This document shows, in pieces, positions 8,404 to 15,413 of a stretch of DNA of 64,000 nucleotides. This stretch comes from Novosphingobium rosa NBRC 15208 (GTDB lineage: Bacteria; Pseudomonadota; Alphaproteobacteria; Sphingomonadales; Sphingomonadaceae). A model generated the notes under the pieces. That model was not told the DNA's origin. It did no database searches and worked only from the letters and a program-made list of their open reading frames with translations. Position 1 is the first letter of the stretch; each line of letters starts with the position of its first letter. Made by a program: the position numbers and the translations under genes. The stretch lies in NCBI RefSeq assembly GCF_001598555.1, contig NZ_BCZE01000022.1, positions 1 through 64,000 of the forward strand, written 5' to 3'.

Positions 8404-10574
8404 GCCCCTTCGTGACTGCGCGGCGGATTGTGTTGCTTTCTTCAGCCTTCATCGGATCTTTTGGCTTTGGAGGCACCGCCCTGGCAGGATGTGAAAGCCT
8501 CTTGCCCTCGAACGATCCAGCGCACTTTCCCGCCAGGCTGCCAACCGCAAAGGATTTGGCTGAAATAAGGGATATCGGCCAATCGTCGATGATCCTGGGC
8601 AAGAGTCCCTTCTCACTCTCGCCCGATGGTAAGGAACTGGCCTTTATCCTGACCCGTGGGCAGGCACAGGATGACACGATCTGCCATGGCGTTGTTGTGC
8701 TGCGCCTGGCGGACCACGCGGTGCGCCTGATCGATCTTGGCGGTGAGCAGATCCTGAACTTCGGCAATTTGCGCGGCGCTGACCATCCATCAGGAGAAGC
8801 AGCGATTCTGCGTCCGGTCTGGTCTCCGGACGGGCAATGGATCGCCTATCTGCGCCGCGATCAGGGCATCACGCAGGCTTGGCGTGCCAAGGTGGACGGA
8901 AGCCACGTGGAAGCGATCACGAGTCTCAGCAGCGATGCCGAGGGTGTGGCATGGAGTTCTGATGGCCAGCGCCTTATTGTAGCCTGGCGCGCTGGGAGGG
9001 CTGAAGCCCGGCTCGGTATTGCTCGCGAGGGTGCAAAAGGCTGGCTCTACGACGCCCGCGTTACTCCTCACGAATCTGCGCAGCCAGGCCCGCCATCAGG
9101 ATTGGTGCAAGGCCTCATCGCGGTTGATGTAGCTTCCCACACCGTGAAATCGGCGTCGTCTGCTGAGGAGGGGGACTTCCAGACCCAGGCGCTGTCCAAC
9201 GATGCGGCCAAGCCGGAGGCATGGGCGCTGGACGGGTCTCATGCATGGACCCAGCCTCTCCGCAAGGAACTGCGCCCGCAATACCGCATCGAGATTAGCG
9301 GCTCTCAGCATCGGCCCATCGCCTGTTCGTGGGACGCGTGCCAAGGCACGATTTTGGGGTTGTGGTGGCAGGAGAAGCCCCGCACCCTGATTTTCCTGCG
9401 CAAGGAAGGCTGGAACGCCGGCTCCATGGCCCTTTATCGATGGAAGGCCGGGGGCAGTCCACCGCGGCGCATCCTTCAAACAGATGGAGTCATCAGCGGC
9501 TGCGTCGCGGCGGCGGGCGGACTCATATGCAATTCGGAAGAGGCACGTTCGCCTCGGCGGGTCGTTCGGATCGATCCTGGGACTGGCAGGCAATCCCTGT
9601 TGTTCGACCCAAATCCCGAATGGTCCCATTTCCAGCTTGGTCGTGTGAAACGGCTGACATGGATCAACAAGTTCGGCTTGCCCTCATGGGGCGACCTTGT
9701 GCTGCCATTCGGGTACAGACCTGGAACGCGGCTTCCGCTGATCATCACGCAATATACCAGCCGGGGCTTTCTGCGCGGTGGCACCGGTGACGAATTTCCT
9801 GTGTTTCCGTTCTCGGCGCGAGGGTTTGCAGTGCTTAGCCTTGAGAAGCCGCCTTTTTATGCAAGTGTGCTGCCCAATATCCAGACCTTTGACGAGGCGA
9901 ACGCCGCCAATCAGAAGGACTGGATGGAGCGCCAGAACGTGCTGTCATCCCTGGCGATCGGCGTCGACAAGCTCGTTGAGATGGGGGTGGCAGATCCGAA
10001 GCGCGTCGGTATCACTGGTCTTAGCGACGGCGCGAGCACGGTTTCTTATGCTTTGATCAACCATCCGACCTTTGCTGCTGCCGCTATAAGCACGTGCTGT
10101 GACGGGCCTCATACCGCGATGACCTACGGCGGCATCGCCTGGGCCGATTGGCAGCACAAAGTCCTCGGCTTCCCCCTCGACATTGAAGACCAGCGTGAAT
10201 TCTGGCGCCCGCTCGCTCTCTCGCTCAATGCGCGAAAGATCGACACGCCCTTGTTGATGCAACTCTCCGACAAGGAGTTTCGGCTGGGACTGGAGGCCTT
10301 CTCGGCTCTGCGTGAAGCCGGGAAGCCGGTTGAAATGCATGTTTTTCCAGATGAATATCATGAAAAGGTGAGGCCGCTCCATCGGTTGAACTCCTACAAT
10401 CGGAGCATCGACTGGTTTGCCTTCTGGCTTCAGGGCAAGGAGGATCCAGATCCGGAAAAGGCCGAGCAATATCGCCGCTGGGAAAAGATGCGGGCGTCAC
10501 AGCCAGCGGCAGCGGGGGAAGCAAGCATCAGTCCCACGAGCGAGCCCATGCCTCGGCATCCACCAGTTCCATAA
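8397..10574 (+). CDS. Lasso peptide isopeptidase (prolyl oligopeptidase family)
   Basis: 725 residues from ATG 8397, which overlaps the receptor stop. An N-terminal beta-propeller-like region (about 60-430) carries repeated LSPDGKELAF/WSPDGQWIAY/WSSDGQRLIV blades. A C-terminal alpha/beta-hydrolase domain carries S543 in GLSDGAS, D625 in QLSDKEF and H655 in DEYHEKV. The order and spacing fit isopeptidases of the AtxE type, which cut the isopeptide bond and linearise the cognate lasso peptide. The N-terminus is a signal sequence ending in LAG-C, a possible lipobox, so it may be a periplasmic lipoprotein. Its 3' end overlaps the convergent cyclase gene by 47 bases. A longer frame to 8076 lies inside the receptor gene and was rejected. 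Confidence 0.9.
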   Translation: MVSPFVTARRIVLLSSAFIGSFGFGGTALAGCESLLPSNDPAHFPARLPTAKDLAEIRDIGQSSMILGKSPFSLSPDGKELAFILTRGQAQDDTICHGVVVLRLADHAVRLIDLGGEQILNFGNLRGADHPSGEAAILRPVWSPDGQWIAYLRRDQGITQAWRAKVDGSHVEAITSLSSDAEGVAWSSDGQRLIVAWRAGRAEARLGIAREGAKGWLYDARVTPHESAQPGPPSGLVQGLIAVDVASHTVKSASSAEEGDFQTQALSNDAAKPEAWALDGSHAWTQPLRKELRPQYRIEISGSQHRPIACSWDACQGTILGLWWQEKPRTLIFLRKEGWNAGSMALYRWKAGGSPPRRILQTDGVISGCVAAAGGLICNSEEARSPRRVVRIDPGTGRQSLLFDPNPEWSHFQLGRVKRLTWINKFGLPSWGDLVLPFGYRPGTRLPLIITQYTSRGFLRGGTGDEFPVFPFSARGFAVLSLEKPPFYASVLPNIQTFDEANAANQKDWMERQNVLSSLAIGVDKLVEMGVADPKRVGITGLSDGASTVSYALINHPTFAAAAISTCCDGPHTAMTYGGIAWADWQHKVLGFPLDIEDQREFWRPLALSLNARKIDTPLLMQLSDKEFRLGLEAFSALREAGKPVEMHVFPDEYHEKVRPLHRLNSYNRSIDWFAFWLQGKEDPDPEKAEQYRRWEKMRASQPAAAGEASISPTSEPMPRHPPVP

Positions 10575-12273
10575 TCCGGGCAAATTGAAGGTCGCCTGCT
10601 GGGGCTGTATCGTCGATGATCCGGCGCAAAGCATCCAGGTTGAGCAATCCCAAGCCCGCAAGGCACCCTTCAAGGAGCATCTCCCGCACAACAGAGCGGT
10701 GTTGTTCGAACACCTCGTTGACGAAAGCCCCAGGCGTGCCCTTGGTACGGCGTTGGATTATGGGTGGAGGGAGGTCATCCTGGAATGCCATGCGCGCCGC
10801 CGCGCGGTTCAGGCCTGGGGAGAACCAACACCAGATTGGTATCCCCAACACTGTTTCAATGATCGGCTGGCTCAAGAAGGGAGAAAACTTCGGCAAGCCG
10901 CTGCAAGACCGATAACCCTGTTCGGTCGCCGTCTGTGCGGATGCAAGGAGGGCAACATGCGCGGCTTTGCCGGTAGGAATCCCTTTGGGTGGCGTATGCC
11001 AGGGGTGACGTGCCCGCAGAGCGACGGCCGCCCCGATGTCCGGCGAGAGAAGGGTGTCGCGAATTTCGAAGCGAAGCTGATTGTTGCGTCGAAAAGCCCG
11101 GTCCAGGGTTCGGAGTAAAACCTGTCCAAGACCTACCGATGTGAGGTCAGCAAAGGCTGCGCTGGCACGCAGGAAGCGAGCCCCGGGACCGCATTTACGC
11201 AGCACCTCGACCATGGCGGCCAAAGACATATAGTTGAAAAACAGATTGTCGCCACCGCCACCATGGACCACCGCGCTGGCGCCGGCCTTTTGAGCCCATG
11301 CAACAGCCTGATGGTCGCTTTCCTGAGTGAACGCGCGCGCATGCGGACGTGCAGCGCGAGCGGCATGCGATATCTTCAGATCGATCAGGCCGAAATCACG
11401 ATACGCTTCGATTAGCGATGCCCCGGTGGCCTCGGCCGCAAGCCGCGCGAAATGCCGTTCATCGCCTTGGGCGGATTCCGTCACGAGGTTGAGTGCGTGG
11501 ATCTCTCGATTGGCATGGCGCAAACAAGCCGCCAGGGCGGAGGAGTCGAAACCGCCTGAAAGTAATAAAATTACTGAGGTATGCTCGGCGACCAGAGCCG
11601 AGACGGACTGGATGAGCGTTTGATGCAGCAGGCTGGCGGCTTCTGTATGATTTCGAATGTGAGGGTGGTCACGGGTGAATCTCCAAGGCGACCAGAGCTG
11701 GTTGATTTCCGGGCCGGGGAGGGTCGAAGTTAGCCTTGTCCCGCCCTCCAGCGATTGAAGATCAGAAAGGCAGGTCTGAGCGGTGGCGACTTCCGGTTGT
11801 GTGATGTGCTGTGCGAGGGCTAGGCGATCGATGGTCATTCGTAACAAGCCGGACGCGGCAATGAGCGCGGCACTGGAGGCCAATGACAGCTTATCACCGA
11901 CTCGTTGCCAATAGCAGGGAAGGGTTCCGAACGGCGCCCTCAAAACGCTGGTGGTCATTCGCCCATTGGGTGCAAGCTTTCTCAGGAAGGCAACATAGTT
12001 TCCCCAATAAAGGTCAATCAGGTTCTGGCCGCCGCTCTCCGTGATACTGAGCCAGGCGTCAGCCGAAAGAGTAGTCGCCGGTGCCATGCTCTCCCGGGAG
12101 TAGAGTGTCCCGACGATGATGCCATGTTCGGTTAGCTGGTACGGCGTGCCGGATTTGACGAGCAACCTGAGCCAGGGGTCGTCGGTGATGATCTCAAACC
12201 CGACCGGGCACGGCACGGCTCGAAACGGCATGATAGCGGACAGCGCAACCTGCGCAAAGAACTCGCCGTTCAT
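10528..12273 (-). CDS. Lasso macrolactam synthetase (asparagine synthetase-like cyclase)
   Basis: 581 residues from ATG 12273. It is asparagine-synthetase-B-like, with the ATP pyrophosphatase loop SGGFDSS at about 239-245 and a following GGGGDNLFF motif. The N-terminal glutaminase-like half lacks the Cys2 nucleophile, as expected for lasso cyclases, which adenylate the ring Asp/Glu and join it to the core's N-terminal amine. The start overlaps the peptidase stop (TGATG); a GTG three bases upstream is an alternative. Gene order precursor-peptidase-cyclase matches other proteobacterial lasso clusters. No exporter ATPase gene is present. Confidence 0.92.
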   Translation of the reverse strand: MNGEFFAQVALSAIMPFRAVPCPVGFEIITDDPWLRLLVKSGTPYQLTEHGIIVGTLYSRESMAPATTLSADAWLSITESGGQNLIDLYWGNYVAFLRKLAPNGRMTTSVLRAPFGTLPCYWQRVGDKLSLASSAALIAASGLLRMTIDRLALAQHITQPEVATAQTCLSDLQSLEGGTRLTSTLPGPEINQLWSPWRFTRDHPHIRNHTEAASLLHQTLIQSVSALVAEHTSVILLLSGGFDSSALAACLRHANREIHALNLVTESAQGDERHFARLAAEATGASLIEAYRDFGLIDLKISHAARAARPHARAFTQESDHQAVAWAQKAGASAVVHGGGGDNLFFNYMSLAAMVEVLRKCGPGARFLRASAAFADLTSVGLGQVLLRTLDRAFRRNNQLRFEIRDTLLSPDIGAAVALRARHPWHTPPKGIPTGKAAHVALLASAQTATEQGYRSCSGLPKFSPFLSQPIIETVLGIPIWCWFSPGLNRAAARMAFQDDLPPPIIQRRTKGTPGAFVNEVFEQHRSVVREMLLEGCLAGLGLLNLDALRRIIDDTAPAGDLQFARIMELVDAEAWARSWD

Positions 12274-12971
12274 CACGCCACCAGGATCGGCGTGAACGTA
12301 CGCACGACATCGACGTCATCGCCCAGGAGTCGATCCCGATATTGCACCCAGCAATGCGCTTGAAATGGACCAAGCCGAACCCCGAGAATTACCTCGCATT
12401 CGACCCCCTGTCGTAGGAGGTAATGGGCAAGGCCGACGGAAACTGGCAGGCATTGGTCAAGGCGCGTCATATAGCGCCCGATCACCGCAAGGAGATTGGC
12501 TGCATTCCTGAGCGCGGGTGCGGGGTCATGGAGAAAGGAATTTCGGCTCGCTCGCAGTCGATGCAGTGCCTGCAGAGCCTTGTAAAGACCATGCCTTTTC
12601 AGCCGGCGCCGGGCGAGGTGAACATGCCAGGCGAACCTCAATTGGGCTAAAGCGGACACTGCCGGAGGGGTTGAGGACGTGATGGCTCGAGTGGGAACCC
12701 TGTGAACGCACGACCGAGGCGGATTTCCCCCTACTGAGATTTTGAGCAAGCCTTCGTCGATCAAGCCATCCATTTGCAGGCGCTCTCCGGCGGTGATTGC
12801 CGTGTTAGCTGCCACGGATCTGAAGGCTCGATCCTGATCGGGCGCCAGCGCCAGATAGCGATCAGCGATTTGGTCCAGGAAAATGATCCTGTTGTCGGCG
12901 AGACAAAAGCTCACCCCCGGCGGCAATGAAAAGCCGGAACAAGCGTTCTGCATGATGGTCTGCCAAATCAT
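12273..12971 (-). CDS. Lasso leader peptidase with N-terminal recognition domain (B1-B2 fusion)
   Basis: A 232-residue protein. Residues 1-85 resemble a PqqD-like leader recognition element (VSFCLADNRIIFLDQIADRYLAL). The C-terminal part is a transglutaminase-like cysteine protease with C174 in LDQCLPVSVGLAHYLL, H206 in FQAHCWVQ and D218 in LLGDDVDV. It removes the leader peptide so that the cyclase can close the ring. No good ribosome-binding site precedes ATG 12971; the 30-bp palindrome lies 22 bases upstream in the transcript, so expression may be damped relative to the precursor. It overlaps the cyclase gene by 1-4 bases. Confidence 0.92.
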   Translation of the reverse strand: MIWQTIMQNACSGFSLPPGVSFCLADNRIIFLDQIADRYLALAPDQDRAFRSVAANTAITAGERLQMDGLIDEGLLKISVGGNPPRSCVHRVPTRAITSSTPPAVSALAQLRFAWHVHLARRRLKRHGLYKALQALHRLRASRNSFLHDPAPALRNAANLLAVIGRYMTRLDQCLPVSVGLAHYLLRQGVECEVILGVRLGPFQAHCWVQYRDRLLGDDVDVVRTFTPILVA

Positions 12972-12993
12972 GGAAGGAAGCTGGAAGCCCGAA

Positions 12994-13023
12994 AACCACG
13001 CCCAGTTTAAACTGGGCGTGGTT
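12994..13023 (-). terminator. Attenuator hairpin between lasso precursor and peptidase genes
   Basis: A perfect 30-bp palindrome whose arms are AACCACGCCCAGTTT and its exact complement, centred at 13008/13009. In the reverse-strand transcript it begins 6 bases after the precursor stop and is followed by TTTTC. A terminator-like hairpin at this place is typical of proteobacterial lasso clusters and would give more precursor message than enzyme message. It could also act on forward transcripts. Confidence 0.8.
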
Positions 13024-13029
13024 CCTGGG

Positions 13030-13146
13030 TCAGTCTGCGACGATGCCGAGGAGGTTCTGACCGTCGACGTGGTCGATCACTGCGCCACCATTGCCCTTGG
13101 TCGCTTCGCTGGCAACGGCCAGCTTGATCACTGCATTGCGTTCCAT
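13030..13146 (-). CDS. Lasso peptide precursor, sphingonodin-like
   Basis: A 38-residue gene with an excellent ribosome-binding site (AAGGAG, 8 bases before ATG). The leader runs MERNAVIKLAVASEATK and has the conserved Thr at the -2 position. The predicted core starts with Gly1: ring GNGGAVID, tail HVDGQNLLGIVAD. This implies an 8-residue ring closed between Gly1 and Asp8, with a 13-residue tail. The GxGG start, Asp8, Gly12, Asn14 and Gly17 resemble sphingonodin I as I recall it. It lies directly before the peptidase and cyclase genes. My arithmetic gives a monoisotopic mass near 2015.0 Da for the cyclised core. Other frames here are longer but shadows. Confidence 0.92.
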   Translation of the reverse strand: MERNAVIKLAVASEATKGNGGAVIDHVDGQNLLGIVAD

Positions 13147-13162
13147 GACTGTTACTCCTTTC

Positions 13163-13180
13163 TGCCACTTGAGCGTGGCA
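13163..13180 (-). promoter_or_regulatory. Stem-loop in the leader of the lasso precursor message
   Basis: TGCCAC and GTGGCA form a 6-bp stem with a 6-nt loop, ending just 3 bases before the AAGGAG ribosome-binding site of the precursor. It could protect the message or modulate translation; a protein operator is also possible. Confidence 0.4.
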
Positions 13181-13238
13181 GGTCCATATTATGGAGGAGC
13201 AGCCCCAATCCAAAACTTATACGGCATATATTTGGCAT

Positions 13239-13859
13239 TTATATCGAGTGGCTACTTTGGATATGACGTAATATAGGCCCGCACAGCCTTTTTCTTCGTG
13301 AAGTATAACGAGTTACATGCTTTCTCATTTCGGAGAACATGTTAAGGCCGAAGCCCAAAACCATCCCATGAAGTTCGTGTCCGTTTCCCTCGATCAGAAA
13401 ATTTTCGACCATTCGAGCAGGTCGGAGACGTGCATTGATTCTCGCGATCGCCTTGCCGTGCTCAATGTTCGAGGATCCATCTCCGATCCATTGGAACATG
13501 GCCGCGATACGATCAGCGAGGTCAACGTTCTGCGCGTCCTTGATCTCTTCAGGTGCGGGGGCCGAATTTTCCGGCACCTGACAGTACAGCGCCGCAACGA
13601 CGACATCTGCGTTCCAGGCGTAGAGATCGAAAAGCCCTTTTTCATCCAGCACAGGGGTTGTGAAGCCCCCATTGGGGAGAGCTGTCACCAGTTCCTCTCC
13701 GGCGAGGATATGGAGTGCGTCGCGCACGGGGGTTGGGCTGGTGCGGAGTTCGTCTGCCAGAAAAATGGGGTCCAGCCGTGTGCCTGGCCGGTATCCACGT
13801 TTCCGCAGTTGCTGCAGCAAGGCATCGTAGATGCGGGCGGAAGTCGGCCCTGCATTCAT
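13239..13859 (-). CDS. GntR-family transcriptional regulator
   Basis: 206 residues from ATG 13859, which overlaps the PhyH-like gene stop as ATGA. The N-terminal winged helix (ARIYDALLQQLRKRGYRPGTRLDPIFLADEL, SPTPVRDALHILAGEELV) is the standard GntR DNA-binding domain. The C-terminal 120 residues are helical and FCD-like but divergent, with ligand unknown. The gene ends 92 bases before the lasso precursor on the same strand and is a plausible local regulator of it. The open frame continues upstream to 14072 inside the PhyH gene; that extension is not family-like. Confidence 0.8.
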   Translation of the reverse strand: MNAGPTSARIYDALLQQLRKRGYRPGTRLDPIFLADELRTSPTPVRDALHILAGEELVTALPNGGFTTPVLDEKGLFDLYAWNADVVVAALYCQVPENSAPAPEEIKDAQNVDLADRIAAMFQWIGDGSSNIEHGKAIARINARLRPARMVENFLIEGNGHELHGMVLGFGLNMFSEMRKHVTRYTSRRKRLCGPILRHIQSSHSI

Positions 13860-14731
13860 GACTGACTCTTCGCAAAATCGGCCACGGCTGCAACCTGGTC
13901 GGGCCGCAGGGCGTCTATCGCTCCTATAGGGACCAGCATGCGGTCGCCCAGCAGGAGGGAAGGACATCTGCCTTCGACATTGCCCAGGTTCGGGCGGTGT
14001 TGCTGGTATCCGACCAGTCCCGCCAATTCGGGTGAAAACGCTCTGGCGGTCGCTGGAGGATAGGTCAGCCATTGGTTTTCATACGGTTTAAGCCAACCGA
14101 GGCAGTAGCTGACGATCATGCCGCGGCGAACATCCTGCGACCGGTTGGCGCCGGCACCGTGCAGGGTGGAGCCTAGAAAGACCAGCGCCGATCCCGGGTT
14201 CATCTCCGCGATGACGGGCTCGCCATCGGGGGAGCGGTCCAGGCCAGAAGGCGCATGGCTATCAGGCCACAGGAGTGTCGCGCCATTGTCTGCGGTGTAA
14301 TTCGTGAAGGGCCACATGACGTTGATCAGATATTCGATGCGGCCAACCTCGCCGCGCCACATGTCCTGATCCCGGTGCGGGAATTGTCGTGGCGCACCGG
14401 GGTAGATGGCCAGGCCCTGCGTCAGGTTGAGCTGGATCGTGTCGCAAAATGGGCCCAGAATGTTTCGACAGAGCTGGAGGATAATCGGGTGCATCACGAA
14501 ATCCGCGGCGTGGGGCGAACGTGCGAGCAGTCCGCCGAAGCGCTGTGTCAGAGGCCCGTAAAAGTCGCCTTGGCAAAGCGGCGTCTCGGCGAAAGACGGA
14601 GCGAGATCGCTCAGAAGGTCATCGATCTTTTGGCGGGATACCAACTCCGGCAGGATCAGAAAGCCCTCTTCGGTCAGGTCCCGGGCCAGATCGGAACTGT
14701 TCATGCCAGTGGGCGGGAGGTCATGCTGCAT
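13856..14731 (-). CDS. Phytanoyl-CoA dioxygenase (PhyH)-like Fe(II)/2-oxoglutarate oxygenase
   Basis: 291 residues from ATG 14731, which has a GGAGG ribosome-binding site and overlaps the luxI end by 11 bases. Iron-binding residues are visible: H119 and D121 in FPHRDQDMW and H191 in GSTLHGAGANRS, with R197 as a likely 2-oxoglutarate anchor. Family members hydroxylate small molecules, CoA esters or peptides. PhyH-like genes next to luxI recur in sphingomonads as I recall, with unclear function. Position between luxI and the lasso genes allows two guesses: tailoring of the acyl-homoserine lactone or hydroxylation of the lasso peptide. Neither is shown. Confidence 0.82.
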   Translation of the reverse strand: MQHDLPPTGMNSSDLARDLTEEGFLILPELVSRQKIDDLLSDLAPSFAETPLCQGDFYGPLTQRFGGLLARSPHAADFVMHPIILQLCRNILGPFCDTIQLNLTQGLAIYPGAPRQFPHRDQDMWRGEVGRIEYLINVMWPFTNYTADNGATLLWPDSHAPSGLDRSPDGEPVIAEMNPGSALVFLGSTLHGAGANRSQDVRRGMIVSYCLGWLKPYENQWLTYPPATARAFSPELAGLVGYQQHRPNLGNVEGRCPSLLLGDRMLVPIGAIDALRPDQVAAVADFAKSQS

Positions 14732-15338
14732 GACGGACCTCCGCATCCCGGGTCGGCCGCTGGTAGATGCCAGTTGCGGCGAGAAGGGCGGGAGTCTCTT
14801 CTGATATGTCGATCTGCAATCCAGTAAGTGGCTGCCCCTGGCGCTCGGCTTGTCCTCCAAGAGCTCGGCAGGCCCAGCCGAATGCCTCGATCTGGCGATA
14901 CCATGCCAATTCTGCGACGCCGCTGTAAGTCTTGATGCCGAAGGCGAGGGCATAGTCCGCCAGTGCGCTGACCAGTTCGTTTCGTGCCTTCAGACGCTCG
15001 CAGGCCTTGAGACGGCGCTCGAGGCAGAAGCGTGTGATCTCCCTTATGGCCGGACCCTTGGGCGGACGGGAACCGCACAGATCTGGAAAGAGAGTATCGA
15101 GCAGGTGAGGGCGACCGGTTGGGAGCAACCTGGTTGATGCCCTATGTTGTCCGTCGCGATCGCTCAGCACGAGGTAGACTGCCCCGGGTTCATCGAAGCG
15201 ATCGAGTTCGTATGAACCATCAAGGGCAGGCAGATCCCATTTGAGCAGATCGATGAAGACGCGCTTGCGGGCATCGAACATCGAACGCAAAATGGGATCC
15301 GACCGCCATTCCGGCGTGTAGTGCAAGACGTGCAGCAT
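14721..15338 (-). CDS. luxI: LuxI-family acyl-homoserine lactone synthase
   Basis: 205 residues from ATG 15338. Family landmarks: FDARKRVFIDLLKWDLP (Arg, Phe and Trp of the N-terminal motif), YELDRFDEPGAVYLVL, RASTRLLPT, and EITRFCLERR. It makes a diffusible acyl-homoserine lactone from S-adenosylmethionine and an acyl donor; the acyl chain cannot be read from sequence. The start with GGAGAG five bases upstream was preferred over codon 15371, which has no ribosome site and would lie upstream of the predicted transcription start. A lux-box-like palindrome sits 56 bases before the start. Confidence 0.9.
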   Translation of the reverse strand: MLHVLHYTPEWRSDPILRSMFDARKRVFIDLLKWDLPALDGSYELDRFDEPGAVYLVLSDRDGQHRASTRLLPTGRPHLLDTLFPDLCGSRPPKGPAIREITRFCLERRLKACERLKARNELVSALADYALAFGIKTYSGVAELAWYRQIEAFGWACRALGGQAERQGQPLTGLQIDISEETPALLAATGIYQRPTRDAEVRHAA

Positions 15339-15394
15339 GGCCGCTCTCCAAGTTACGAGGAGCGGATGCATCAGATAAAATGAGAGGTTTCCAT

Positions 15395-15412
15395 ATTCCC
15401 ATAAATGGGAAT
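15395..15412 (-). promoter_or_regulatory. Lux-box-like 18-bp palindrome before luxI
   Basis: ATTCCCATAAATGGGAAT is a perfect inverted repeat (8+2+8). It lies between the luxR stop and luxI. A TATCTG -10-like hexamer at 15377-15372 is placed so that the palindrome would be centred about 38-42 bases before the transcription start, as in LuxR-activated promoters. Likely the site that closes the luxI feedback loop. Confidence 0.7.
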
Positions 15413-15413
15413 G

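Noticed and set aside
10417-11118. Forward 233-codon frame opposite the lasso cyclase
   Set aside because: Shadow of the cyclase gene; no family features and no ribosome site.
13007-13213. A 68-codon reverse frame over the lasso precursor
   Set aside because: It is Arg/Ser-rich, has no ribosome site, and is out of frame with the 38-residue precursor, which has all lasso hallmarks.
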